From assembly GCA_903904635.1 (NCBI GenBank), contig CAIVDH010000014.1:1-7793 (forward strand): a DNA stretch of 7,793 nt, written 5' to 3'. Positions within the stretch are counted from its first letter, which is position 1. Each line of letters opens with the position of its first letter. The notes under the pieces are model-generated. The model ran no database searches. It was not told the DNA's origin and worked only from the letters and a program-made list of their open reading frames with translations. The position numbers and the translations under genes were made by a program. Positions 1 through 7,793 of this stretch are shown here, piece after piece. Source of the stretch: an uncultured Burkholderiales bacterium. GTDB taxonomy: Bacteria; Pseudomonadota; Gammaproteobacteria; Burkholderiales; Burkholderiaceae_D.

Positions 1-244
1 CGCAATCTAGACGAACTTCATGCACCCGCTGGAAGTGACCTGACTCTTCGCCTTTATGCCATAGCTTTTTCCTGGATCGGCTCCAGTAAACAGCCTGACC
101 AATTTCTATGGTGCGAGCCAACGCCTCGTGATTCATCCACGCAAACATCAGCACATCATTTGTTCCGATTTCTTGGGCGATTACTGGCACTAGCTGATTT
201 TCATCCCAGTTTATTTTTGCCAGCCATTTTGCTTTTGTAATCAT
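1..244 (-). CDS. hisI: Phosphoribosyl-AMP cyclohydrolase HisI (3' end cut by window edge)
   Basis: This cytoplasmic enzyme opens the purine ring of phosphoribosyl-AMP, the third step of histidine synthesis. The first 81 codons are visible, beginning [15 protein letters not shown]. The conserved blocks are [15 protein letters not shown] (residues 28-42), [18 protein letters not shown] (53-70) and RLDC (78-81). Asp80 is the expected first Asp of the metal-binding DxDxD motif; the later Asp residues and the CHTGRxSCF zinc region lie outside the window, so whether the gene is intact cannot be judged. The start is chosen because its ATG overlaps the hisF stop as ATGA (4-nt overlap), which suggests translational coupling, and because AAGG at 253-250 lies 5 nt upstream. 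Nothing visible suggests a HisI-HisE fusion, but the C-terminus is unseen; in related operons a separate hisE normally follows. Confidence 0.95.
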   Translation of the reverse strand, partial: MITKAKWLAKINWDENQLVPVIAQEIGTNDVLMFAWMNHEALARTIEIGQAVYWSRSRKKLWHKGEESGHFQRVHEVRLDC

Positions 245-1005
245 GTCAGCCTTATGGGTATATTTTGTGCAGCCATAAAACGCTTGGCTTCACCCACGCT
301 ATGCTGGCCATAATGGAAAATACTCGCCGCCAGAACCGCATCGGCATGACCTTGCTTGATACCGTCAGCCAGATCCTGCAAATTACCTACGCCGCCCGAA
401 GCGATGACTGGTATAGACACAGCATCTGATACTGCGCGAGTGAGCAGGAGATCAAAACCTGACTTGGTACCGTCCCTGTCCATGCTGGTCAAAAGAATTT
501 CTCCCGCACCCAGTGCCTGCATTTTTTGCGCCCACTCTACGGCATCAAGTCCGGTGGCGCGACGGCCGCCATGCGTAAAGACTTCCCATTTTCCTGATTC
601 GCCTCGTTTTGCATCAATCGCCACGACGATGCATTGCGAACCATATTTGTCTGCTGCATCGGCAACCAACTGCGGATTGGTAACTGCAGAAGTATTGATG
701 CTGACCTTGTCTGCACCAGCATTTAACAGTCGGCGCACATCTTCAACTACGCGCACACCACCACCTACAGTCAGAGGAATAAAAACTTGTGAGGCAACCG
801 CTTCAATGATGTGCAAGATCAGATCACGCTCATCTGATGAGGCGGTGATGTCTAAAAAAGTCAGCTCGTCGGCACCTTCGGCATCATAGCGACGCGCAAT
901 CTCTACCGGATCACCAGCATCTCGCAGCTCGATGAAGTTAATACCTTTGACCACCCGTCCGGCAGTCACATCCATACAAGGAATGATGCGCTTGGCCAGC
1001 GCCAT
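241..1005 (-). CDS. hisF: Imidazole glycerol phosphate synthase cyclase subunit HisF
   Basis: HisF is the (beta/alpha)8-barrel cyclase half of IGP synthase. It takes PRFAR plus ammonia channelled from HisH and makes imidazole glycerol phosphate and AICAR. The protein is 254 residues, the normal family length, starting [13 protein letters not shown]. Seen in the sequence: the catalytic pair Asp12 (strand 1, PCMDV) and Asp131 (VVAIDAKR), TVGGGVR at 79-85, and the phosphate-binding ASGGVG at 202-207. The open frame extends 15 codons further, to an ATG at 1050, but those residues lie over the end of hisA and do not look like HisF, while MALAKRII is the usual N-terminus. The chosen ATG is 1 nt past the hisA stop. 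GGAG at 1021-1018 is 12 nt upstream, a rather long spacing. The family usually has PCLDV; Met11 replaces Leu here, a conservative change. Overlaps hisI by 4 nt. Confidence 0.97.
   Translation of the reverse strand: MALAKRIIPCMDVTAGRVVKGINFIELRDAGDPVEIARRYDAEGADELTFLDITASSDERDLILHIIEAVASQVFIPLTVGGGVRVVEDVRRLLNAGADKVSINTSAVTNPQLVADAADKYGSQCIVVAIDAKRGESGKWEVFTHGGRRATGLDAVEWAQKMQALGAGEILLTSMDRDGTKSGFDLLLTRAVSDAVSIPVIASGGVGNLQDLADGIKQGHADAVLAASIFHYGQHSVGEAKRFMAAQNIPIRLT
250..253 (-). promoter_or_regulatory. Shine-Dalgarno sequence for hisI
   Basis: AAGG on the minus strand, 5 nt before the hisI ATG and inside the 3' end of hisF. It is the best-placed ribosome binding site in the window and supports the ATGA-overlap start of hisI. 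It is only a 4-base match, so confidence is moderate. Confidence 0.45.
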
Positions 1006-1006
1006 C

Positions 1007-1798
1007 TCAGTCTTCATCTCCGAAATCGTCAAACTCATCGGTAAGCTCATCTGCCCGGTCTTGCGCCGAGCGCAGATCTAATGTGCCTTCGTAAATTGAG
1101 CGACCGCAGATCACGCCTTCCACACCTTCGTCCTGTACCGCACACAAGGCCTCAACATCTTTAATGGTGTGCACGCCGCCGGATGCAATGACGGGAATGG
1201 TCATGCTTTGCGCCAGTTTGACGGTGGCTTCAATATTGACACCTTTCATCATGCCGTCTCGACCGATGTCGGTATACACAATGGCTTCGCAACCATAGTC
1301 TTCGAATTTTTTTGCCAGATCGATAACTTCATGCCCAGATAATTTACTCCAACCATCGGTAGCAACTTTGCCATCTTTTGCATCCAGACCCACAATAATC
1401 TGGCCAGGGAATGCACTGCAGGCATCATGCAGAAAGCCCGGGCTTTTTACCGCCGCCGTGCCTATGATGATGTAAGACAGCCCACCATCAAGATAGCGCT
1501 CTATGGTGTCGAGATCACGGATGCCACCACCAAGCTGGACCGGAATTTCTTCGACATCATGTTCCAGCGCGAAATCGCGTACTGCGGCGAGTATGGCTTT
1601 TACTGCCACCTGATTTTTCGGCTTACCGGCAAAGGCACCATTTAGATCCACCAGATGCAGACGTCGGGCACCTTGCTCCAGCCAGTGCCTGGCCATCTGA
1701 CCGGGATCTTCGGAAAATACAGTGACCTGTTCCATATCACCTTGCTTTAAACGAACGCAATGGCCGTCTTTGAGATCAATAGCGGGAATGAGCAGCAT
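1007..1798 (-). CDS. hisA: ProFAR isomerase HisA
   Basis: HisA, the (beta/alpha)8-barrel ProFAR isomerase, carries out the Amadori rearrangement of ProFAR to PRFAR, the substrate of HisF/HisH. Visible signatures: IPAIDLKDG with Asp8 on strand 1; VQLGGGIR (87-94); VGLDAKDG with Asp139; YTDIGRDG (175-182) with Asp177; and the phosphate-binding ASGGV (205-209) and CGRSIYEG (231-238). At 263 residues it is longer than the roughly 240-250 I expect. The excess seems to come from an insertion near residues 75-83 (segment DFALEHDVE), before strand 3, and from an acidic tail at 250-263 rich in Asp and Glu. The ATG is the only sensible start since [12 protein letters not shown] is the usual N-terminus, yet no Shine-Dalgarno match precedes it. 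A 65-bp gap separates it from hisH; hisF starts 1 nt after its stop. Confidence 0.97.
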   Translation of the reverse strand: MLLIPAIDLKDGHCVRLKQGDMEQVTVFSEDPGQMARHWLEQGARRLHLVDLNGAFAGKPKNQVAVKAILAAVRDFALEHDVEEIPVQLGGGIRDLDTIERYLDGGLSYIIIGTAAVKSPGFLHDACSAFPGQIIVGLDAKDGKVATDGWSKLSGHEVIDLAKKFEDYGCEAIVYTDIGRDGMMKGVNIEATVKLAQSMTIPVIASGGVHTIKDVEALCAVQDEGVEGVICGRSIYEGTLDLRSAQDRADELTDEFDDFGDED

Positions 1799-1863
1799 GG
1801 CTACAAAATTTAGAGAGTTAAAGGGAGTGGGGCTAATTTAAACATGAGCTCAGAGAGTAACGC
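1799..1863 (-). other. hisH-hisA spacer with an 11-codon ORF
   Basis: This 65-bp gap is the longest within the his genes and is pyrimidine-rich on the transcribed strand. It has no recognisable ribosome binding site, promoter or terminator. It holds an ATG at 1845-1843 that opens an 11-codon frame ([11 protein letters not shown]) closing with TAA at 1812-1810, 11 nt before the hisA ATG and out of frame with it. A 7-bp direct repeat, ACTCTCT, occurs at 1858-1852 and 1818-1812. Whether the short frame is translated is unknown. Confidence 0.3.
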
Positions 1864-2502
1864 TCAAGGGTTCCAATGTACAAAGTTTTTGTAAAGCTGC
1901 AAACCGACAGCAGCACTTTTCTCTGGATGAAATTGCGTCGCAAAGATATTATCGCGTCCCGCAGCGCAGCAAAATGGCTCGCCGTATTGCGTTTCGGCCA
2001 AAGCATGCAGTGAATTTTCCGGAACGGCATAGTAGCTATGTACGAAATAAAAATAACTCTGGTCGGCAACGTCGGTCCACATGGCATGCGGCTGCAACTG
2101 ACGCACCTGATTCCAGCCCATTTGCGGCACCTTATAACGCGAACCATCTGGCTGCAACTGACCGTCCAGAGCGAAGCGTACTACCTTACCCGGCATCAGG
2201 CCAAGACAATCTGCATTCCCTTCTTCGCTGCTATCGAACAGCATTTGCTCGCCCACACAGACGCCAAATAAAGGCTTGCTTTCCGCCGCTTCCAATAACG
2301 CCTCCAGCAGTCCGGACTCTCGCAATGAACGCATGCAGTCCGGCATAGCACCCTGACCCGGCAGCACGATGCGATCTGCGGCGCGTATATCATCAGGCTC
2401 GCCGGATATTTTTACCTCGGCTTCTGGCGCCACATGCATCAAGGCCTGCGCTACTGAACGCAGGTTACCCATACCGTAATCAACCACCAGAATTTTGTTC
2501 AT
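1864..2502 (-). CDS. hisH: Imidazole glycerol phosphate synthase glutaminase subunit HisH
   Basis: HisH is the class I glutamine amidotransferase subunit that hydrolyses glutamine and passes ammonia to HisF. The protein is 212 residues, close to the family norm. The catalytic triad is complete: nucleophile Cys82 in GVCVGEQ, and His192 and Glu194 in [19 protein letters not shown] (6-17) is the usual N-terminal strand, and PGQGA (48-52) is the oxyanion-hole segment. PGQGA in place of PGVGAF and GEQ in place of GMQ are, as I recall, common in betaproteobacterial HisH. Other conserved blocks are PQMGWNQV (126-133) and YFVHSYYA (152-159). The start is set by the conserved [10 protein letters not shown]; no Shine-Dalgarno sequence is seen ahead of it. 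In many relatives a MarC-family gene lies between hisB and hisH; here there is only a 51-bp gap. Confidence 0.97.
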   Translation of the reverse strand: MNKILVVDYGMGNLRSVAQALMHVAPEAEVKISGEPDDIRAADRIVLPGQGAMPDCMRSLRESGLLEALLEAAESKPLFGVCVGEQMLFDSSEEGNADCLGLMPGKVVRFALDGQLQPDGSRYKVPQMGWNQVRQLQPHAMWTDVADQSYFYFVHSYYAVPENSLHALAETQYGEPFCCAAGRDNIFATQFHPEKSAAVGLQLYKNFVHWNP

Positions 2503-2553
2503 GAAAGAATTCAGTCAGCGCCGCACCGGGCACAAGCCCATCAGCCTATATCC
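2503..2553 (-). other. hisB-hisH spacer with a small hairpin and an 8-codon ORF
   Basis: This 51-bp gap contains a 4-bp GC stem with a tetraloop (GGGC-TTGT-GCCC on the minus strand, 2539-2528). There is no U-tract after it, so it is not an intrinsic terminator. An ATG at 2541-2539 opens an 8-codon frame (MGLCPVRR) ending in TGA at 2517-2515, 12 nt before the hisH ATG. The hairpin falls inside this frame. No ribosome binding site is evident for hisH itself. Confidence 0.3.
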
Positions 2554-3150
2554 TCAGAGACTACCTTTGGTCGATGGAATGGTACCCGCTGCCCGAGCGT
2601 CAAGCTCAGCGGCCATACGCACAGCGCGTCCAAATGCCTTGAATACGGTTTCACATTGGTGATGGGCATTTTCGCCAGTAAGGTTATCTATGTGCAGCGT
2701 GGCCAGCGCATGATTGACGAATCCCTGAAAAAATTCATGGGTCAGATCGACATCAAATGAACCAATCATGGAACGCTTGAATGGCACATTGAATTCAAGT
2801 CCGGGTCTGCCGGAAAAATCAATCACTACACGCGACAAGGCCTCGTCCAGCGGCACATACGCATGGCCGTAGCGGCGTATACCTTTTTTGTCGCCCATGG
2901 CCTTGGCAAAAGCCTGTCCCAGTGTGATACCAACGTCTTCCACTGTGTGGTGGGCATCAATATGCAGATCACCTTTGGCTTCGATATCAAGATCAATCAA
3001 GCCGTGGCGCGCGATCTGATCAAGCATATGATCAAGGAAAGGCACGCCGGTATTGAGCTTTTGCTGGCCGGTGCCATCAATATTGATCGCTACCCGGACC
3101 TGGGTTTCGCTGGTGTCGCGAACGACTTCTGCTTTGCGTGGCATAGACAT
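2554..3150 (-). CDS. hisB: Imidazoleglycerol-phosphate dehydratase HisB (monofunctional)
   Basis: HisB removes water from imidazole glycerol phosphate to give imidazole acetol phosphate. The 198-residue protein matches the single-domain dehydratase; the N-terminal HAD phosphatase domain found in enterobacterial HisB is absent, so histidinol-phosphate phosphatase must be encoded elsewhere. The two metal-binding signatures are clear: DAHHTVED (65-72) and NAHHQCE (161-167). Further conserved blocks are GVPFLDHML (35-43), [14 protein letters not shown] (94-107) and DLTHEFFQ (135-142). These supply the His and Glu ligands for the two manganese sites, at the interfaces of a 24-mer in known homologues. 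MSMPRKAEV offers two close in-frame starts (M1 and M3); neither has a Shine-Dalgarno match, and M1 is kept by default. hisC ends 15 nt upstream. Confidence 0.97.
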   Translation of the reverse strand: MSMPRKAEVVRDTSETQVRVAINIDGTGQQKLNTGVPFLDHMLDQIARHGLIDLDIEAKGDLHIDAHHTVEDVGITLGQAFAKAMGDKKGIRRYGHAYVPLDEALSRVVIDFSGRPGLEFNVPFKRSMIGSFDVDLTHEFFQGFVNHALATLHIDNLTGENAHHQCETVFKAFGRAVRMAAELDARAAGTIPSTKGSL

Positions 3151-3165
3151 AATTAAGGTACTGAA

Positions 3166-4254
3166 TCAGGGCTGAAGACTGGATTGCAGGGCTGTTTCAA
3201 ACAGCGCATTTTCAACTGGGGTGCTCACGGTAATGCGCAAACAATTATCCAGCAGTGCATGCATTTTACCGACATTTTTGACCAATACCTTTTTAACAAG
3301 CAGCCGCTCGAAAACAGCCGTACCAGATAAGCCGGGTATGTTAATCCGAATTAGTAGGAAATTTGCCGATGAAGGTATCACTTCCACGCCTGGCAGCGCC
3401 GCCAATGCGGCCGATAAGCGGCTACGCTCTGCACGAATCAACGCGGCCTGTTCGTCTAGTACATTGCTATGCTCAAGTACGAATTCAGCAGTGGTCTGGG
3501 TCAGTACATTGATATTGTAAGGCGGGCGCACTTTATCAAACTCGGCCAGCAAATCGGGCGCGGCCGACATGTAACCCAGTCGGATGCCGGCCAGACCTAG
3601 TTTGGAAACTGTGCGCATGACAACTAAATTTGGAAACTCTGGCAGGCGTGACATGAAGCTGTGTCCGGCGAATGGCTGATAGGCTTCATCGACGATCACC
3701 ACGCTGGTGTCTGCCGTTGCGTGCAATATCGTTTCTATCTGGCCGGCTTCAAAAAGAGTACCAGTCGGATTATTCGGATAGGCCAGATAAATGATAGCTG
3801 GCTTGTGGCTGTGTATCGCTGCAAGCATGGCAGGCATGTCCAGCGTGAAATCGGGCTTGAACGGCACGCCTATGAATTCCAGCCCGGCGAATTGTGCAGA
3901 CATCGCATACATCACAAAACCCGGCACTGGTGCCAGCACCTTGGCAGCCGGCTTGGCGCATGCAACAGAAACGATGGAAATTAATTCATCTGAACCATTA
4001 CCCAGTACGACATCGTAACTGGCAGGCACGCCAAGTTTTGCGCAGATCGCTTTTTTCAACGCAGTGTAGGTCGGCACCGGATAACGATTCAACGCTGCAC
4101 CGCTCAGACGCACTCCCAACTCTTGCTGCAGCTCTGGCGGCAAGGTATACGGATTTTCCATGGCATCGAGTTTGACGAAGCCGGCAGCATCTTGCACATG
4201 GTAAGCAGACAATGCGCGTACGTCTGGTCGAATGATGTTTTGAATCAGAGGCAT
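3166..4254 (-). CDS. hisC: Histidinol-phosphate aminotransferase HisC
   Basis: HisC is a PLP-dependent fold-type I aminotransferase that converts imidazole acetol phosphate and glutamate to histidinol phosphate and 2-oxoglutarate. The 362-residue protein has the expected length. The PLP-binding Lys218 lies in [14 protein letters not shown] (215-228). Other expected elements are GNGSDE (85-90), YPNNPTG (159-165), VDEAY (188-192) and Arg340 in NCLRITV, the substrate-carboxylate region. RYP at 57-59 and the N-terminal [13 protein letters not shown] are also typical of HisC, which separates it from other members of this aminotransferase family. The start [12 protein letters not shown] is typical but has no Shine-Dalgarno sequence ahead of it. 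A 39-bp gap separates it from hisD, with a weak 5-bp inverted repeat (TGGTG/CACCA) and nothing else recognisable. Confidence 0.97.
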   Translation of the reverse strand: MPLIQNIIRPDVRALSAYHVQDAAGFVKLDAMENPYTLPPELQQELGVRLSGAALNRYPVPTYTALKKAICAKLGVPASYDVVLGNGSDELISIVSVACAKPAAKVLAPVPGFVMYAMSAQFAGLEFIGVPFKPDFTLDMPAMLAAIHSHKPAIIYLAYPNNPTGTLFEAGQIETILHATADTSVVIVDEAYQPFAGHSFMSRLPEFPNLVVMRTVSKLGLAGIRLGYMSAAPDLLAEFDKVRPPYNINVLTQTTAEFVLEHSNVLDEQAALIRAERSRLSAALAALPGVEVIPSSANFLLIRINIPGLSGTAVFERLLVKKVLVKNVGKMHALLDNCLRITVSTPVENALFETALQSSLQP

Positions 4255-4293
4255 GAGTAGTTGGTGTTCGGGTGACGAGCTAGGCGCACCAGT

Positions 4294-5610
4294 TTATGAC
4301 TTTAGCCGATATTGCGCTGAACGGGCATGCGCCTGCAAACCTTCGCCATAGGCGAGTTCAGCTGCGACTTTACCTAATGTTTGCGCACCGGCCTGACTCA
4401 CATAAATGATGGATGAGCGCTTCTGAAAATCATACACACCCAATGGCGACGAAAAACGCGCAGTGCGCGATGTAGGCAAGACATGGTTAGGGCCAGCACA
4501 ATAGTCACCCAGCGATTCCGATGAAAATCGTCCCAGGAACATGGCGCCGGCATGACGTATTTTGTCGGCCAGTTGCATAGGCTCTTCGGCAGAAATCTCA
4601 AGATGCTCAGCTGCGATCAGATTGGCAATTTCGCAGGCTTCATTCATATCGCGTACTTTGACGAATGCGCCACGATTGGTAAGCGAAGTACGTATCACTT
4701 CTTTGCGCGGCATGGCTTCAATTTGTGCATTAATGCTGGCCAGTACACGCGCCATGTAATCTGCGTCGGGACAGACCAGTATCGATTGCGCCAGCTCATC
4801 ATGTTCAGCTTGCGAAAACAAATCCATCGCTATCCAGTCAGGGTCTGTCGTACCATCTGCCAGCACCAGAATTTCAGATGGCCCAGCGATCATGTCTATA
4901 CCAACGGTGCCAAATACTCTACGTTTGGCTGCAGCCACATAAGCATTACCGGGCCCGACGATTTTATCAACCTGAGGAATCGTATTGGTACCATAAGCAA
5001 GTGCAGCAACTGCTTGCGCCCCGCCTATCGTGAATACACGATCCACACCGGCAATTGCAGCAGCAGCCAGCACCAGCGGATTTTTCACGCCGTCTGGCGT
5101 CGGCACCACCATGACGATTTCGCCCACGCCCGCCACCTTCGCCGGTATCGCATTCATCAACACGGATGAGGGATAAGCCGCTTTTCCACCAGGGACGTAA
5201 ATACCGACTTTGTCTAGAGGCGTGACTTTTTGACCAAGTACCGTACCATCTGGCTCGGTAAAGGTGAAGCCATCGGAACCACACTCGCGCTTTTGCCGCT
5301 CGTGATAAACACGCACTCGATCTGCTGCCGTCTGTAATGCGGCACGACGCTCAGGGCTGAGTGAATCTAGTGCAGCCTGTAACTCTGTATGGGGTATCTC
5401 GAGTGCAGACATACTGACTGCAGACATGCGATCAAATTTATTTGTATATTCTATTACTGCTGCATCGCCGCGCTGTTTTACATCAGCCAGAATACCTGCA
5501 GCCGCGCGATCTATCGCTTCGTCTTCACTGGCCTCAAAGGCGAGTACAGCCATGAGCTGCGCAGTAAAGTCTGGGTTGCTGGAATCGAGTTGGCGAATAG
5601 TGATGGACAT
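4294..5610 (-). CDS. hisD: Histidinol dehydrogenase HisD
   Basis: HisD is the zinc- and NAD-dependent enzyme that oxidises histidinol to histidinal and then to histidine, the last two steps of the pathway. The 438-residue protein has the usual length. Zinc ligands by family comparison are Gln267 and His270 (SQAEHDE), Asp369 (GDYCAGPNH) and His428 (LQAHARS); the catalytic pair is Glu335-His336 (AAEHLEI). Other strong blocks are [13 protein letters not shown] (136-148), [14 protein letters not shown] (195-208), [14 protein letters not shown] (217-230) and [12 protein letters not shown] (238-249). The start follows the hisG stop by 6 nt; the nearest Shine-Dalgarno-like match, AAGG, lies 11 nt upstream inside the hisG end, so coupling to hisG translation is likely. 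The gene is intact and nothing in it is unusual. Confidence 0.98.
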   Translation of the reverse strand: MSITIRQLDSSNPDFTAQLMAVLAFEASEDEAIDRAAAGILADVKQRGDAAVIEYTNKFDRMSAVSMSALEIPHTELQAALDSLSPERRAALQTAADRVRVYHERQKRECGSDGFTFTEPDGTVLGQKVTPLDKVGIYVPGGKAAYPSSVLMNAIPAKVAGVGEIVMVVPTPDGVKNPLVLAAAAIAGVDRVFTIGGAQAVAALAYGTNTIPQVDKIVGPGNAYVAAAKRRVFGTVGIDMIAGPSEILVLADGTTDPDWIAMDLFSQAEHDELAQSILVCPDADYMARVLASINAQIEAMPRKEVIRTSLTNRGAFVKVRDMNEACEIANLIAAEHLEISAEEPMQLADKIRHAGAMFLGRFSSESLGDYCAGPNHVLPTSRTARFSSPLGVYDFQKRSSIIYVSQAGAQTLGKVAAELAYGEGLQAHARSAQYRLKS

Positions 5611-5616
5611 AATGCG

Positions 5617-6270
5617 TTAAGCCTTGCGACGGGAAGCCCGGTCAAAAGCGTCAAGTATGGGTTGTAGTTTTTCGCGCTTGAGTTTCAATGCAGCCTGATT
5701 AACCACCAGACGCGATGAAATATCCATGATGTGCTCGACCTCAATCAGATTATTGGCACGCAGTGTGCTGCCAGTACTGACCAGATCAACGATGGCATCT
5801 GACAAACCCACCAACGGTCCGAGCTCCATAGAACCATAAAGCTTGATCAAATCAACATGCACACCCTTGGCTGCAAAATGCTGCCTGGCTACTTGCAGAT
5901 ATTTGGTCGCTACGCGTAAACGCGCACCTTGACGCACTGCGTTTGCATAATCAAAACCCGCATGAACGGCAACAGACATCCGGCATTTGGCTATATCCAA
6001 ATCTATAGGCTGATACAAGCCCTCGCCGCCGTGTTCTAGCAAAACATCTTTGCCGGCCACACCAAAATCAGCCGCACCATATTGCACATAAGTGGGCACA
6101 TCGGATGCGCGCACGATGATGACCTGAACCTGCGGATCATTGGTGGGCAAAATCAGTTTGCGGGATTTTTCAGGATCCTCAGCCACAACCAGACCCGCCG
6201 CCTTCAAAAGCGGCAACGTCTCTTCGAAGATACGACCCTTGGAAAGGGCTAGTGTGAGTTTCTGGTCCAT
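5617..6270 (-). CDS. hisG: ATP phosphoribosyltransferase HisG, short form
   Basis: HisG condenses ATP with PRPP, the committed step of histidine synthesis. The protein has 217 residues, against about 290-300 for the long form, and ends after the catalytic domains with no room for the C-terminal ACT-like domain that binds histidine. It is therefore the short form, which in known systems forms a hetero-octamer with HisZ, and HisZ carries both activation and histidine feedback. hisZ is not in this window. Visible signatures: [18 protein letters not shown] (5-22), [22 protein letters not shown] (54-75, in part) and the PRPP-binding loop [12 protein letters not shown] (162-173). It is the first his gene, separated from murA by an AT-rich spacer. 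The ATG is set by the conserved [13 protein letters not shown]; no Shine-Dalgarno sequence precedes it. Confidence 0.97.
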   Translation of the reverse strand: MDQKLTLALSKGRIFEETLPLLKAAGLVVAEDPEKSRKLILPTNDPQVQVIIVRASDVPTYVQYGAADFGVAGKDVLLEHGGEGLYQPIDLDIAKCRMSVAVHAGFDYANAVRQGARLRVATKYLQVARQHFAAKGVHVDLIKLYGSMELGPLVGLSDAIVDLVSTGSTLRANNLIEVEHIMDISSRLVVNQAALKLKREKLQPILDAFDRASRRKA

Positions 6271-6292
6271 TATTTAATTAACTATTTATTTG

Positions 6293-7793
<1,501 letters not shown>

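Noticed and set aside
356..889. 177-codon open frame on the plus strand opposite hisF
   Set aside because: The Ser/Ala/Arg/Pro-rich translation mirrors the codon pattern of hisF read backwards; no start context or domain.
2528..2539. GGGC/GCCC hairpin after hisB as a terminator
   Set aside because: The stem is only 4 bp and no T-tract follows on the transcribed strand; transcription must continue into hisH.
4262..4291. TGGTG/CACCA inverted repeat in the hisD-hisC gap
   Set aside because: Five base pairs with a 20-nt loop is within chance expectation, with no T-tract and no other signal.
4552..5169. 205-codon open frame on the plus strand opposite hisD
   Set aside because: Antisense to the conserved core of hisD, with a low-quality composition and no family resemblance.

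Overview
The window is a compact, one-directional gene block read entirely on the minus strand. It carries the 3' part of a BolA-family gene, murA, and then a nearly complete histidine operon in the order hisG-hisD-hisC-hisB-hisH-hisA-hisF-hisI. The last gene is cut by the left edge of the window and the BolA gene by the right edge. The order bolA/ibaG-murA-hisGDCBHAFI, a short-form HisG (217 residues), a monofunctional HisB and a HisH with the PGQGA and GVCVGEQ signatures all point to a betaproteobacterium. Burkholderiales, perhaps near Oxalobacteraceae, is my best guess from protein resemblance, not from a search. Base composition in the genes looks close to even, apart from one extremely AT-rich spacer.

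Layout in the direction of transcription (right to left). 7793-7571: BolA/IbaG-like protein, start codon outside the window. 7571-6321: murA, whose ATG overlaps the BolA stop as TGATG. 6320-6271: a 50-bp spacer with only four G/C pairs; with the end of murA it forms a perfect 13-bp inverted repeat. 6270-5617 hisG, 5610-4294 hisD, 4254-3166 hisC, 3150-2554 hisB, 2502-1864 hisH, 1798-1007 hisA, 1005-241 hisF, 244-1 hisI (partial). Spacers inside the his cluster are 1 to 65 bp, and hisF/hisI overlap as ATGA. No stretch of 300 bases lacks a gene.

Together the his genes cover PRPP + ATP to histidine except for four items: the HisE pyrophosphohydrolase (expected just past the left edge), the remainder of HisI, histidinol-phosphate phosphatase (HisB here is dehydratase only), and the HisZ subunit that a short HisG needs. 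All visible key catalytic residues are present and there are no frameshifts in the complete genes.

I found no mobile element, CRISPR array, RNA gene or undescribed multi-gene system. The points worth a second look are small: the AT-only palindrome at the murA/hisG junction, the absence of a his leader/attenuator, sparse Shine-Dalgarno sequences, two very short ORFs sitting 11-12 nt ahead of hisA and hisH, and an insertion plus acidic tail in HisA.
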